From NCBI GenBank assembly GCA_949291545.1, contig CASEWB010000003.1, forward strand, positions 1 through 60,301: a DNA stretch of 60,301 nucleotides, given 5' to 3'. This DNA is from an uncultured bacterium. Lineage in GTDB: Bacteria > Elusimicrobiota > Elusimicrobia > Elusimicrobiales > Elusimicrobiaceae. Below, piece after piece: positions 16,412 through 24,730 of this stretch. Position numbers and translations under genes: made by a program. The stretch's first letter is position 1. Each line of letters opens with the position of its first letter. The notes under the pieces were generated by a model. It worked only from the letters and a program-made list of their open reading frames with translations. It ran no database searches and had not been told where the DNA came from.

Positions 16412-17338
16412 TTAGCGGTGCAAATTTACAAAAGCAGCGGCTTCGATACCTGCCTTGGCGCCCGAACCGGCGGCGATAATGGCCTGGCGGTAGTGCTTGT
16501 CGGCACAATCGCCCGCGGCAAAAATGCCTTCAATCGTGGTATGGGTGCGGTCGTCCGCCAGCACCAGGCCGCTGTCCGACAGGGCCACCAGCGAGTCTTT
16601 TAAAAATTCCGTCTGCGGCACAGCCCCCACCGCCACAAACAAGCCCGCACAGGCAATGTCGCTTTCCAGCCCGGTTTGCACGTTTTTCACGCGCACGCCT
16701 TCCACGGCGTCGGAGCCTAAAATTTTAACTGGAACGCTGTTTAACACCAATTTAATATTGGGGGTATTTTTGGCTTTTTCCACGGTAACTTGGTCGGCGC
16801 GGAAAGCATCACGGCGGTGGATTAAGTTTACCTGCGGGCAGAACTGCGCCAAGAACAAAGCGTCTTCAAAGGCGGTATTTCCCCCGCCCACAATGCACAC
16901 GTTTTTACCGCGCATAAAAAAGCCGTCGCAAGTGGCGCAGGCGGATAACCCGCGGCCTTTAAATTTTTCTTCTTCCGGCAGCCCCAACCAGCGCGCCTTG
17001 GCCCCAGTGGCGATAATCACACTGGCGGCCTTATATTGTTTACCGTCCGAGCAGGTTAAAATAAAGGGTGTTTTTTCCCCTTCCAGCTTAACAATTTCGT
17101 CCGACGTAAACTCCACACCCAGCCGCTTGCACTGTTTATGCATAGCGTCCATCAATTCAAACCCGCCCACCGGGTCCACAAAGCCGGCGTAATTTTCAAT
17201 ATCGCTGGTTTGCAGCAGCTGCCCCCCGGGCACAGAACCCCCGGCTATCACCGTTTTAATTCCCGCGCGCACCGCGTAAATCGCCGCGCTACAGCCAGCC
17301 GGGCCGGCGCCAATAATTACTAAATTCGTTTCAATCAT
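16412..17338 (-). CDS. trxB: Thioredoxin reductase
   Basis: The 308-residue flavoprotein has an N-terminal FAD motif (IIGAGPAGCSAA), the redox-active CATC (about residues 136-139) and a second dinucleotide fold (VGGGNTA). Its C-terminal FAD segment is GIFAAGDCAD. It passes electrons from NAD(P)H to thioredoxin. The start overlaps the maf stop by 4 bp (ATGA), so translation is coupled. Confidence 0.95.
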   Translation of the reverse strand: MIETNLVIIGAGPAGCSAAIYAVRAGIKTVIAGGSVPGGQLLQTSDIENYAGFVDPVGGFELMDAMHKQCKRLGVEFTSDEIVKLEGEKTPFILTCSDGKQYKAASVIIATGAKARWLGLPEEEKFKGRGLSACATCDGFFMRGKNVCIVGGGNTAFEDALFLAQFCPQVNLIHRRDAFRADQVTVEKAKNTPNIKLVLNSVPVKILGSDAVEGVRVKNVQTGLESDIACAGLFVAVGAVPQTEFLKDSLVALSDSGLVLADDRTHTTIEGIFAAGDCADKHYRQAIIAAGSGAKAGIEAAAFVNLHR

Positions 17339-17892
17339 AATGCTAAAAACTCCTTAAATAACTTTTGGAAAAATTCCACCGGGAACCCCACCACATTGGT
17401 ACGGCTACCCACGATACGTTCGATAAATTTATCGTCGTTATCCTGCACGGCATACGCGCCGGCTTTATCCATATGTTTGCCGGCCATATGGGCCAGTTCG
17501 TCTTCGGAAAGTTTGCGCGCCTTACACTTGGATACATCGTAGCCAAACAGCATTTTTTGGCCGTCCAACTGCATCACGCACACCCCCGTGTAAACCGACT
17601 GCCACGACCCGTTTAGCTTCTTTAAAATTCGCAGTGCGTCGGCCTTGTCTTTAGGCTTGCCGATAATTTCCCCTTTGCAGTACACCAGCGTGTCCGCCCC
17701 AATCACCACCGCGCCCGGATATTTGCGGGCCACGTCAAACGCTTTTTGCACGGCCAAGTCCGTCACGCGGGCCGCCGGGCGCTTTTTAACGCTGCGTTCC
17801 GGGTTCTGGGAAGGAATGATTTCAAACTGCATTCCCAACTTTTTTAGCAGTTCAATCCGACGGGGAGATTTAGAAGCCAATAGCAAACGCAT
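17335..17892 (-). CDS. maf: Maf-like nucleotide pyrophosphatase
   Basis: The 185-residue protein starts with the family signature LLASKSPRR and has the catalytic GADTLV (Asp), the K in GKPKDKADA and a GSRTNVVGFP C-terminal block. Maf proteins hydrolyse non-canonical or modified nucleoside triphosphates such as dTTP, UTP and m5UTP. The start at 17892 is chosen because the family N-terminus begins there. The longer frame would overlap the upstream gene fully. It follows a DUF4321 gene by 1 bp, a common pairing. Confidence 0.93.
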   Translation of the reverse strand: MRLLLASKSPRRIELLKKLGMQFEIIPSQNPERSVKKRPAARVTDLAVQKAFDVARKYPGAVVIGADTLVYCKGEIIGKPKDKADALRILKKLNGSWQSVYTGVCVMQLDGQKMLFGYDVSKCKARKLSEDELAHMAGKHMDKAGAYAVQDNDDKFIERIVGSRTNVVGFPVEFFQKLFKEFLAL

Positions 17893-17893
17893 A

Positions 17894-18112
17894 CTATTTC
17901 CGCACAAATTTAGAAATGATAATATACCCCAGCACCAACCCAATAGCGCCGCAAATGCTTGCGCGCAGCGCCAGCGGGTGAATGCCAATGGTATACACGC
18001 GGGTTAAGGCTTGGTCCAGCTGCATCGGCAGGAACGAGGCCAGTTTTTCAAGCCCCAGGCCTAACAACGCGCCCACCAACAAGGTTAGTACGGCAAACAC
18101 AATTCCTCTCAT
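17894..18112 (-). CDS. DUF4321-like small membrane protein
   Basis: The 72-residue protein has two hydrophobic segments (residues about 3-20 and 50-67) and a conserved-looking middle with GIHPLALRASICGAIGLVLGY. It matches my recollection of DUF4321 proteins encoded next to maf. It is probably an inner-membrane protein of unknown role, in an operon with maf and trxB. Confidence 0.7.
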   Translation of the reverse strand: MRGIVFAVLTLLVGALLGLGLEKLASFLPMQLDQALTRVYTIGIHPLALRASICGAIGLVLGYIIISKFVRK

Positions 18113-18130
18113 AGCAAAACTCCTGAACAG

Positions 18131-19375
18131 TTAGTTTAAAGTGATTGTATCTTTTTTAATCGGCACCGGCACATTGGTTTTTCCGTCTTCGGCGTCCGTA
18201 AGGCTGCGGCGCATACGCCAAAAACCCCACCCCGCCAGCAGTGCCGCCGCGCCGACAATCAGCCACGGGCCGGGCAAGTAATGCGGGGCGATATAGTCGC
18301 TAAGCACCCCCGCGCCAAAAAAGCCGGCCGCGGAACCCAAATTGTAAAACACCATCAGCATTCCCAGGTACCGCCCACGCGTTTCGCGCGAGGCGATGTT
18401 GGACACCAGCGTCTGTTCGCCGGGGGATACGATTAATTCGCCCAATCCCGCCAAAAACACGCCAAACGCAATTAACGTAAAACTGTCAAAAAATCCCACC
18501 GATCCAAACCCCACCGCATACAAGGCACACCCCAAAAACATCGCGGCAGACAGGCGCATTTTGGCCATTAGTTTCGTGGCCCAATACTGCAAGAACACCA
18601 CCACCAACCCGTTGATGGTAAAGAACCAGCCGATATAATACTCTGGCATATGCAAATACTGCTTGCAATGGATAGACAAACCCACCACCAGCTGGGAGTT
18701 TACGGCCGTAATCACCACTACATAAAAACAAATTTTAGCCAAACGGGTATCTTTTAATGAAAGCAAAGCGGACACAAAACTCGGCTTGCGCGACTTGCAC
18801 GGCGTATGGTTATCTTGCACTTGGCGCTGTAAATACAAAATAGTCACCGCATACAAAAGCGCCGTAAAGTAAAACGCCATACTGTACGAATAGCGCACCA
18901 AAAAACCGCCCACGGCCGGCCCCAACGCCCAGCCGATATTAAGCCCAATGCGGATAATGCCAAAGGCTTCCACACGGTCCTTAGCAGTGGTATTGTCTGT
19001 CACCCAAGCATTTGAAGCCGGACGGAAAAATGCCCCCAAAAACGTGGTTAAAAAATAGCACGTCAGCATCCAGCCGACCTGCACCTTTAGTTCAATGCAC
19101 AGCCCCAGCGCAAACATCGCCACAATCTGGGAAAACAACCCCCACATCATTACGGTTTTGCGGCCGAAGGCGTCGGCCATTTCCCCGCTGATACCGCTGG
19201 ACACACAGCGCGACAGGCCCGCCAAGGCAATCACCAACCCAGCCATCGCAGACGTCAGCCCGCGCTGGGTAATAAGATAAATGGTAAAAAACGGCAGAGA
19301 AAGCCCATACCCAAACAGCAAAAGGCCATTGGCTATGGCAATAATAATCATTCCGCGGCGGGTTTCTTTTTGCAT
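18131..19375 (-). CDS. MFS transporter
   Basis: The 414-residue protein has about twelve hydrophobic segments. Between TM2 and TM3 lies the MFS motif variant GEMADAFGRKTVM (about residues 61-73), and GRYLGM sits in the second half. The substrate cannot be assigned; the layout resembles drug or metabolite efflux proteins. Start at 19375 (MQKETRRGM); upstream codons lack family similarity. It is the first gene of a probable run MFS-DUF4321-maf-trxB with an 18-bp gap to the next gene. Confidence 0.88.
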   Translation of the reverse strand: MQKETRRGMIIIAIANGLLLFGYGLSLPFFTIYLITQRGLTSAMAGLVIALAGLSRCVSSGISGEMADAFGRKTVMMWGLFSQIVAMFALGLCIELKVQVGWMLTCYFLTTFLGAFFRPASNAWVTDNTTAKDRVEAFGIIRIGLNIGWALGPAVGGFLVRYSYSMAFYFTALLYAVTILYLQRQVQDNHTPCKSRKPSFVSALLSLKDTRLAKICFYVVVITAVNSQLVVGLSIHCKQYLHMPEYYIGWFFTINGLVVVFLQYWATKLMAKMRLSAAMFLGCALYAVGFGSVGFFDSFTLIAFGVFLAGLGELIVSPGEQTLVSNIASRETRGRYLGMLMVFYNLGSAAGFFGAGVLSDYIAPHYLPGPWLIVGAAALLAGWGFWRMRRSLTDAEDGKTNVPVPIKKDTITLN

Positions 19376-19441
19376 ATATGTATATTGTATTAAATCTGGC
19401 AAATGGGCGGAAGCCGCCCCTCGGGGCCCCAAACAACAAAA

Positions 19442-19472
19442 AGAAAGCGCGGCTTTATTTCCGCGCTTTCTT
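19442..19472 (-). terminator. Terminator of the second TSP1-like pilin gene
   Basis: AGAAAGCGCGG/CCGCGCTTTCT inverted repeat after the pilin stop on the minus strand, separating it from the MFS gene. Confidence 0.85.
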
Positions 19473-19488
19473 GTTTACAAAAATGACC

Positions 19489-20791
19489 TTATTGGCACTG
19501 ATACAACGGCCCGCTTACCGTCAAAAGGCCACTGCCCGAACACGTTACCCAAATAGACGGCCGGGACACATAAACATAGTTTGGAGAGTCGCAAGAAGCA
19601 CCCGCCGTAATGGTTTCATTTATGATTTCGTAGTTATACGAGGTGCCCTGCAGATACTCCTGCACCAAGCTCTGCGGCCCGCTGGAATAAATTCCCACTT
19701 TATCTAAGGAACAAGAGAAGGACCCGTCCGACCCGCCATTGCCGCTGCAGTTCATTTGGGATTTATCCGGGCAGCCAGAAGCAGAGGTGCTCGATTTGCT
19801 AATCGTGCCAATCTGCACATACTTATGGCTTTCTTCCTTACACATATTGGACCACCACGGGCCCCATTGGCACGAAGAGGAGCAGGCACGGGTTTTTTGT
19901 CCGGTAAACCCGGCTGGGCAGGGTTCCGATTCGGTAGAGTACGGATAGCAAACCCCTTCCCCGGTGCACGAACCCCAAACGGAAGTGACCCACTCGCCAT
20001 CTGAACCGCAAGTCACCGTGCGCGTACGCGTACCGCATTTGCCGCAGCTTTCGCTGGAAGCCGGCTTGGAAGATTCATCGCACGAGGGGCATTCTCCTAC
20101 ACTGCACTCCCCCAATCCGACCATTCCCCTGTAATAGGGTCGCAGGTTCTGGTTTTGGTGCCTTTTCCCTCGCAGCCGCAGGAAGCAGACGGCGAGCCGG
20201 CGCAGGTTTTACAATCCCCCACACTGCAGGCGCTCCAATCCCCCCAAGTGCCGGTGTTCAAATCGCAAGAGCGCGTTTGGGTGCCGGTATTATTGCAGCC
20301 GCACGCACGGAGGCCCCGTCGCATTCCTTTTTAACGGGCTCACCGGCACATTCTGCACCGCTCTGGTAGTCCGCCCGGGCAAGCAGTGTGCTGCATAAGG
20401 GGTAATCTTTATTTAATTTAGAACATTCTTCTTCGTTTTCACAGCACAAGCGGCCGTCCCGGTAGGAGGGCATCTTAAGGGTATAGCTATATTTGCCCTT
20501 GCTTTGGGCTTCCATACCGGTAGTGGTTAGGTTGTAGCTAAAATTTTTGCTGCTTGGATTGGGAATGATAGGCTCTAGCTCTACAATATCTGTTTGATAT
20601 TTTTGGTCCAACGCACAGCGCTTTTCCTGCTCGGTGCGCACGGCGGCCATCATTTCTTCCGCTTCAGTGGTTTTGCGGGTTTCAATTACTTTGTTGAACT
20701 TAGGCAACACCACTGCAGACAATACACCTATCACAATGACTACAACCAACAGTTCCGTCAATGTGAAAGCCTTCTTCTTTTTAAAGCTCAT
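19489..20791 (-). pseudogene. Type IV pilin-like protein with TSP1-like repeats, two frameshifts
   Basis: The N-terminal part (20791-20324) is a prepilin (SFKKKKA/FTLTELL) closely matching the pilin at 8731-10134. The frame is lost near 20310-20337 and resumes -1 as ACGCNNTGTQTRSC. It is lost again near 20115-20127, where TTGGGGGAG would need one more G to read SDWGECSVGEC. Adding one base at each point gives 1305 bp, a 434-residue Cys-rich protein with three to four TSP1-like units and a C-terminal domain ending LYQCQ. The second loss is in a G run and the first is probably in a G or A run. They may be sequencing errors, real decay, or slippage-based switching. Confidence 0.75.
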
Positions 20792-20909
20792 ACTCCCTCC
20801 TCTTATTTAAATAACTGGGGGCATAAAAAATTACGCCCCCGTTCCTTTCTGTCTGTTGGTGTATGAGGAGGGACAGAAAGAAGCTTTAAAGCTTCAAAAC
20901 CGGGGCGTA
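20792..20909 (-). promoter_or_regulatory. Structured mRNA leader (candidate cis-regulatory RNA), copy 2
   Basis: The sequence is nearly identical to the leader at 10135-10252. It keeps all pairing elements, including the Shine-Dalgarno at 20802-20796 and the complementary loop CCTCCTC at 20871-20865. Here the Shine-Dalgarno reads GAGGAGGG, extending complementarity to 8 bp. Similarity to copy 1 stops exactly at the outer base of the closing helix. Confidence 0.6.
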
Positions 20910-20962
20910 TTCGAGCCAATTCAAATACTACCGTTCCCCCCCCATACGACCGCATTTTCACC

Positions 20963-20988
20963 ACTGTATCAAAAAAAACACAAGTCAA
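20963..20988 (-). promoter_or_regulatory. Candidate poly-T-spacer promoter of TSP1-like pilin 2
   Basis: -35 TTGACT (20988-20983), a 14-nt spacer with 8 T, and -10 TACAGT (20968-20963). It is the same arrangement as at 10304-10331 but four T shorter, so the spacing is farther from the usual 17 nt. Confidence 0.45.
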
Positions 20989-21080
20989 TGCTATGTAAAG
21001 ATCCCTCTTTATACAACCAACCCACAACAAAAAATTGGTCAATTAAAGTATATTTTGATATAATATGTCAAGGGGTTTTT

Positions 21081-21785
21081 ATGAACCGGGAAGAAACGCT
21101 CGTTAAAAATTGGCAGGACGTGCAAGCCGCACTGGCAGCCGCGTGCGCCAAAAGCGGGCGAAACCTGAAGGAAATCACCCTGTTGGCCGTTACTAAATAC
21201 GCCCAAGACCAAGATGTTTTAACTCTTTTACAAAAAGGGCTTATTAAACATGTGGGCGAATCCCGCGTGCAACAAGCTTTGGCACGTTGGACCAACCCGG
21301 TTTTTGCATCGTTTCACACGGTAAAGCACTTCATTGGACATTTGCAAAAAAACAAAGCGGCAAAAGCGGCCCAACTGTTTGACTTTGTAGATTCGTTGGA
21401 TAATTTGCAAACAGCGCAAGCCCTAGACAAAGCGGTCCCGGCCGGCAAAACCATACGCGTACTGGTGCAGGTAAAGCTAACGGACAAAGAAACGCAGTCC
21501 GGCCTGCCCCTGCCGCAGGCGCGGGAACTGGCACTCCAATTAAGAGAGTTGCCCCGCTTAAAAATATGCGGCTATATGGCCATTGCCCCACAGGGCGCCC
21601 CGCAGGAAGAACTGCGCAGGCTGTTTAGCACAGTAAAAAAAGCGTTTGACGCGGATTTCCCGGCAGGGGAGGAAAGATACCTTTCCCTGGGAATGAGCGA
21701 AGATTTTGAAATAGCAGTGGAAGAAGGTTCTTCCCTGCCCAGAATAGGCAGCAAATTATTTGCTGCAAATTTGGAGGGTTTATGA
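21081..21785 (+). CDS. yggS: PLP homeostasis protein YggS/PLPBP
   Basis: The 234-residue protein binds PLP without known enzymatic activity and helps balance vitamin B6 and amino acid pools. The PLP lysine is in LLAVTKYAQDQDV (about residue 38). GESRVQQAL and FIGHLQKNKA match the family, as does the C-terminal SLGMSEDFEIAVEEGSS. I start it at 21081. A longer frame begins inside the pilin leader repeat and is spurious. It overlaps the DUF167 gene by 4 bp. Confidence 0.92.
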   Translation: MNREETLVKNWQDVQAALAAACAKSGRNLKEITLLAVTKYAQDQDVLTLLQKGLIKHVGESRVQQALARWTNPVFASFHTVKHFIGHLQKNKAAKAAQLFDFVDSLDNLQTAQALDKAVPAGKTIRVLVQVKLTDKETQSGLPLPQARELALQLRELPRLKICGYMAIAPQGAPQEELRRLFSTVKKAFDADFPAGEERYLSLGMSEDFEIAVEEGSSLPRIGSKLFAANLEGL

Positions 21786-22048
21786 TTATAAAAGTCCGTT
21801 TAATCCCCACGGCAGGACGCAACGAAGTTATTAGCCGCATTGGCAGCGTGCTGCGTGTTAAAATCAAAAATAAAAAGGTGGACGACGATGCTGCCAACGC
21901 TATTATGAAGACTTTTTTGGCGGACTTTTTTAACGTAAAAGAAGAAAGCATCATTATTGTAAAAGGGGCCAAAGGGAAAGAAAAAACCGTAGAAGTGCGC
22001 GACAAAAGCGAAGAAGAACTGCGCAAAATTATGGATTCTATTCCGTAG
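21782..22048 (+). CDS. yggU: DUF167 family protein YggU
   Basis: The 88-residue protein fits DUF167: KVRLIPTAGRNEV near the N-terminus, then a central VDDDAANAIMKTFLADFF helix and the IIIVKGAKGKEKTVEV strand. Its function is unknown. It is translationally coupled to yggS (ATGA overlap), a pairing seen in many bacteria, and ends before a strong terminator. Confidence 0.88.
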   Translation: MIIKVRLIPTAGRNEVISRIGSVLRVKIKNKKVDDDAANAIMKTFLADFFNVKEESIIIVKGAKGKEKTVEVRDKSEEELRKIMDSIP

Positions 22049-22063
22049 GATTTTAACGGCAAC

Positions 22064-22100
22064 AAAAACCCCGGTTTTCTTTACGAAAACCGGGGTTTTT
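22064..22100 (+). terminator. Terminator of yggS-yggU
   Basis: AAAAACCCCGGTTTTC and its complement around a short loop, ending in T residues. It can also serve the convergent pilin gene. Confidence 0.85.
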
Positions 22101-22141
22101 ATCTCTAAAGAGGCTTTTCTATTATCCGCCCCGCCGGAAGG

Positions 22142-22675
22142 TTATTGATTTAACACTCTATGGACTTCTTTGCATTGCCAGCTGCCATTGGTGCAGCGCG
22201 TGGTTCCAGCCTCGTCCTCGTACATTGGCTTTGACTGATGCCGGTGCATCATATCAAAGCGCATTGTTTCTTTTCTGGCGCCCGTTTCCGGGTCTGTACA
22301 CCCGATATCCCCCAACCCGGGGCACCATTGAATTGAAATAGCATACCCGCCATAATCCAAAGTTAGCGTATAGTTATTGTCACACCACCACCCCGTATTC
22401 GAACTATTGGGCTGACAATGCGGGAAAGAAATATCAAAATCGTCTATTTTTCTAGGATAGCGCCCGTTTGCCAGAAAATAAGATTCCTGCAGTTCACGCA
22501 CTTTGGTCCCCATTTGAACAGCCAACATCAGCTGGCTCTTTTCTACGGCCCGCATATATTTCGGAATGGCAATGGCCGCCAAAATACCAATGATTAAAAC
22601 GACCACTAACAGCTCTATCAGCGTAAATCCGGCATTTTTCCCCGCCGGGAGAGATTTTTGATAAATTTTGTTCAT
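22142..22675 (-). CDS. Type IV pilin (PilE-like)
   Basis: The 177-residue protein has a 16-residue leader and the cleavage site NAG/FTLIELLVVVLIIG with Glu at +5. The N-terminal helix IPKYMRAVEKSQ matches Elusimicrobium-type pilins. The globular part has five or so cysteines and a C-terminal disulfide-type region (TTRCTNGSWQC). I start at the ATG at 22675, although a TTG at 22681 is in frame. No Shine-Dalgarno sequence is present and the predicted transcription start falls on the ATG, so a leaderless mRNA is possible. The start codon sits in the loop of a 16-bp perfect inverted repeat. Confidence 0.88.
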   Translation of the reverse strand: MNKIYQKSLPAGKNAGFTLIELLVVVLIIGILAAIAIPKYMRAVEKSQLMLAVQMGTKVRELQESYFLANGRYPRKIDDFDISFPHCQPNSSNTGWWCDNNYTLTLDYGGYAISIQWCPGLGDIGCTDPETGARKETMRFDMMHRHQSKPMYEDEAGTTRCTNGSWQCKEVHRVLNQ

Positions 22676-22694
22676 AGCCAAAATTTATCAAAAA
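22655..22694. repeat. Perfect 16-bp inverted repeat around a pilin start codon
   Basis: TTTTTGATAAATTTTG (22655-22670) and its exact complement (22679-22694) flank an 8-base loop holding the CAT of the pilin start codon. Confidence 0.85.
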
Positions 22695-22709
22695 AAAAAA
22701 ACGAGTCAA
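22682..22709 (-). promoter_or_regulatory. Candidate poly-T-spacer promoter of the PilE-like gene
   Basis: -35 TTGACT (22709-22704), a 16-nt spacer containing 12 T, and -10 TAAATT (22687-22682). It is followed within about 7 nt by the ATG at 22675. Confidence 0.45.
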
Positions 22710-22881
22710 GGCCTTGCCGAGGGCAGGCTTTTTGGCCGCGGCCACAGGGGTTGCCAAATACGGCACTTACGCGACAGGGAGCAAAAACGCGTGTACGTTT
22801 CCGTATCCGGGCCCGGAGCCCGGGCTCCCCGGGGCGGTGCTCTTTTTCTCCAAAATAGCCGGGGCAATCTTCCCGCCACAC
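22710..22881. other. GC-rich intergenic segment without a recognised gene
   Basis: The segment includes a self-complementary stretch around GGGCCCGGAGCCCGGG. It shares the pattern CAGGGG..CAAA..CGG..TACGC..GGGAGCAAAA with 37094-37130. No ORF here has a ribosome-binding site or a recognisable product. Confidence 0.35.
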
Positions 22882-22912
22882 AAAAAACGCCCCGAACAAA
22901 CGTTCGGGGCGT
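22882..22912 (-). terminator. nagZ-like gene terminator
   Basis: ACGCCCCGAAC/GTTCGGGGCGT stem followed by T residues on the minus strand. Confidence 0.85.
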
Positions 22913-22930
22913 ATAGCAAGAAACTTGCTC

Positions 22931-24640
22931 TTATTTTAATTCAATCGGCAATTTGCCTTTGGCGGGTGCGTCGCCCAGCAGGATTTTGGCCGCCGTTTCG
23001 GCCGCGTACTGCGTGGGGCCGTACAGCGCCAGCACCGTTTGCGCCTGCGGGTAGAGCGCAATTTCGTACGGGTTCAAAAGCGAAACCAACGCCACCGGCT
23101 GATTATTTTCCTGCGCGGTTTGCAGGAGCTTTTGCACCAGGGCAAATTGTTTTTCGTCCATTACGCTCGTGCGGGACGTGCCCAACACCACCGCATCGGC
23201 CCCCGCCATACAGGCACGCACGGCGGCTTCGGCATTGTCCTGCGGGGTGCGCGGGGCAAACACGGAGTGAACCGTTTTCCCGCGGTTTTGCATATAATCG
23301 GTAAACGTTTTTAGTTGCCCGCTGAAAATGCCGTCCGCAAAGAAAGCCGCGCAAACAGTCTGCTTGTCCGCGCCCAGCGGTATGAGTTTTTGCTCGTCGC
23401 GCACCAGCGTCACGCCGGCTTCGGCAGCGCGGCGGGAAGCTTCGTCAAAGCCGGTATCTTCGGCGGGTTTGGCGCGGTTCTCGTCAAACAGGCCCAGGCG
23501 GGCTTTTAAATCCAACACTTTTTGGGCCGACTCGCGGATGTGGTCGGCCGACACTTCCGGCTGCTCTGCCGCTAGCGTGCCCACCACATAATCGGCCGCG
23601 CGTTTGGGCAGGGTGCGGGCGGTTTTGACGTCCTTGGCGTCGCCGCTTAACAACAGGATATTGTTGCCCGCATGATAGGTGCGGCGCACGATTTCTTCCA
23701 CGCTTACGCCTTTTACCGCGCCCATATCCAAGCCGTCGGTGGCGATAATGCCTTTAAAACCCATTTTTTGGCGCAATAAATCCTGCAAAATTTTGGTGGA
23801 GAACATCGCCGAATTTTCCGCATCCACCTGCGGATAAACCACGTGCGCGCTCATCACGCCCGTCACGCCCGCGTCCACCGGCACCTGAAAGGCGGAAATA
23901 TGCGTCTGCCACAGTTCATCAGCGGGCATATTGGTAACGGGCTGTTCGTAGTGGGAGTCCACCGAAGTATCCCCGTGGCCCGGGAAATGCTTTACAAAGG
24001 ACGGCACCCCGTTAGCCTCCAGCGCGCGCACCGCGGCGGCGGAGAACTGACCCACTTGGGCGGCGTTATCGCCAAACGAGCGCGTTTGGATAATGGGGTT
24101 CTGCGGGTTGGAATTGACGTCCGTCACGGGCCCGAAAGCCACATTGGCGCCGGCAAACAGAATTTCGCGCGCCTGGGCGGCATACATATCGGACACGATT
24201 TGCTCGTCGCCGCTGGCGGCCAACAGCATATTCGACGGCATTTGCTTAAAGCCCATATACATGGGCGAGGTAACCGTCCCGCCTTCGTAATCAATAGCCA
24301 GCAGAAGCGGGATTTTGTGCGGGCTTTTGGCGGCCCATTTGTTTAAATCGCGGATGGTTTTAAGCAGTTTTTTGCGCTGTTTGGCAATAAAACGCTTTTG
24401 GTTTTTGGCCGTGATGTTGGGCTGCACAAGCAAGCCTTCTTTGGCTTTGATAAAGAACCCGGTCACTTCGCCGTTCATCACCGCTTTTTTAAACGGCTTT
24501 TGCTGGCCGATCAGCACGCGGGGCATAATCGTCTGCCCGATTTGCTCGCGCAAGGAAAGATCTTCCGCTTTGGGTGCGTCGGCCGCCCACAAGGGTGCCG
24601 CGCCTAAAAGCAAAAGCGAGAGAAAAAACAATCTTTTCAT
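22931..24640 (-). CDS. nagZ: Exported beta-N-acetylhexosaminidase, GH3 (NagZ-like)
   Basis: The 569-residue protein has a signal peptide (MKRLFFLSLLLLGAAPLWA) and a GH3 TIM-barrel. The NagZ signature is KHFPGHGDTSVDSH (about residues 213-226), with the general-acid His/Asp loop. The nucleophile Asp is in IATDGLDMGAV (about 296-306). It is longer than cytosolic NagZ (about 340) because of a C-terminal GH3-C-like domain (about 390-569). It probably removes GlcNAc from muropeptides in the periplasm during wall turnover. The gene is monocistronic with its own terminator. Confidence 0.88.
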   Translation of the reverse strand: MKRLFFLSLLLLGAAPLWAADAPKAEDLSLREQIGQTIMPRVLIGQQKPFKKAVMNGEVTGFFIKAKEGLLVQPNITAKNQKRFIAKQRKKLLKTIRDLNKWAAKSPHKIPLLLAIDYEGGTVTSPMYMGFKQMPSNMLLAASGDEQIVSDMYAAQAREILFAGANVAFGPVTDVNSNPQNPIIQTRSFGDNAAQVGQFSAAAVRALEANGVPSFVKHFPGHGDTSVDSHYEQPVTNMPADELWQTHISAFQVPVDAGVTGVMSAHVVYPQVDAENSAMFSTKILQDLLRQKMGFKGIIATDGLDMGAVKGVSVEEIVRRTYHAGNNILLLSGDAKDVKTARTLPKRAADYVVGTLAAEQPEVSADHIRESAQKVLDLKARLGLFDENRAKPAEDTGFDEASRRAAEAGVTLVRDEQKLIPLGADKQTVCAAFFADGIFSGQLKTFTDYMQNRGKTVHSVFAPRTPQDNAEAAVRACMAGADAVVLGTSRTSVMDEKQFALVQKLLQTAQENNQPVALVSLLNPYEIALYPQAQTVLALYGPTQYAAETAAKILLGDAPAKGKLPIELK

Positions 24641-24686
24641 TGGATAACCCTCTGTTAAATTTTACGTCTTACCCCTTATTGTATAC

Positions 24687-24718
24687 AAAAAAAGCCCCGC
24701 TGGAAAGCGGGGCTTTCA
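24687..24718 (-). terminator. thrS terminator
   Basis: AAAGCCCCGC/GCGGGGCTTT hairpin with T residues on the minus strand. Confidence 0.85.
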
Positions 24719-24730
24719 AAATACATCCAG

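Noticed and set aside
20856..21080. N-terminal extension of YggS and the similar frame at 10199-10429 (both starting MVYEEGQKEAL)
   Set aside because: Both come from the antisense of the duplicated pilin leader. YggS family similarity starts at 21081, so the shared start is a leader-repeat artefact.
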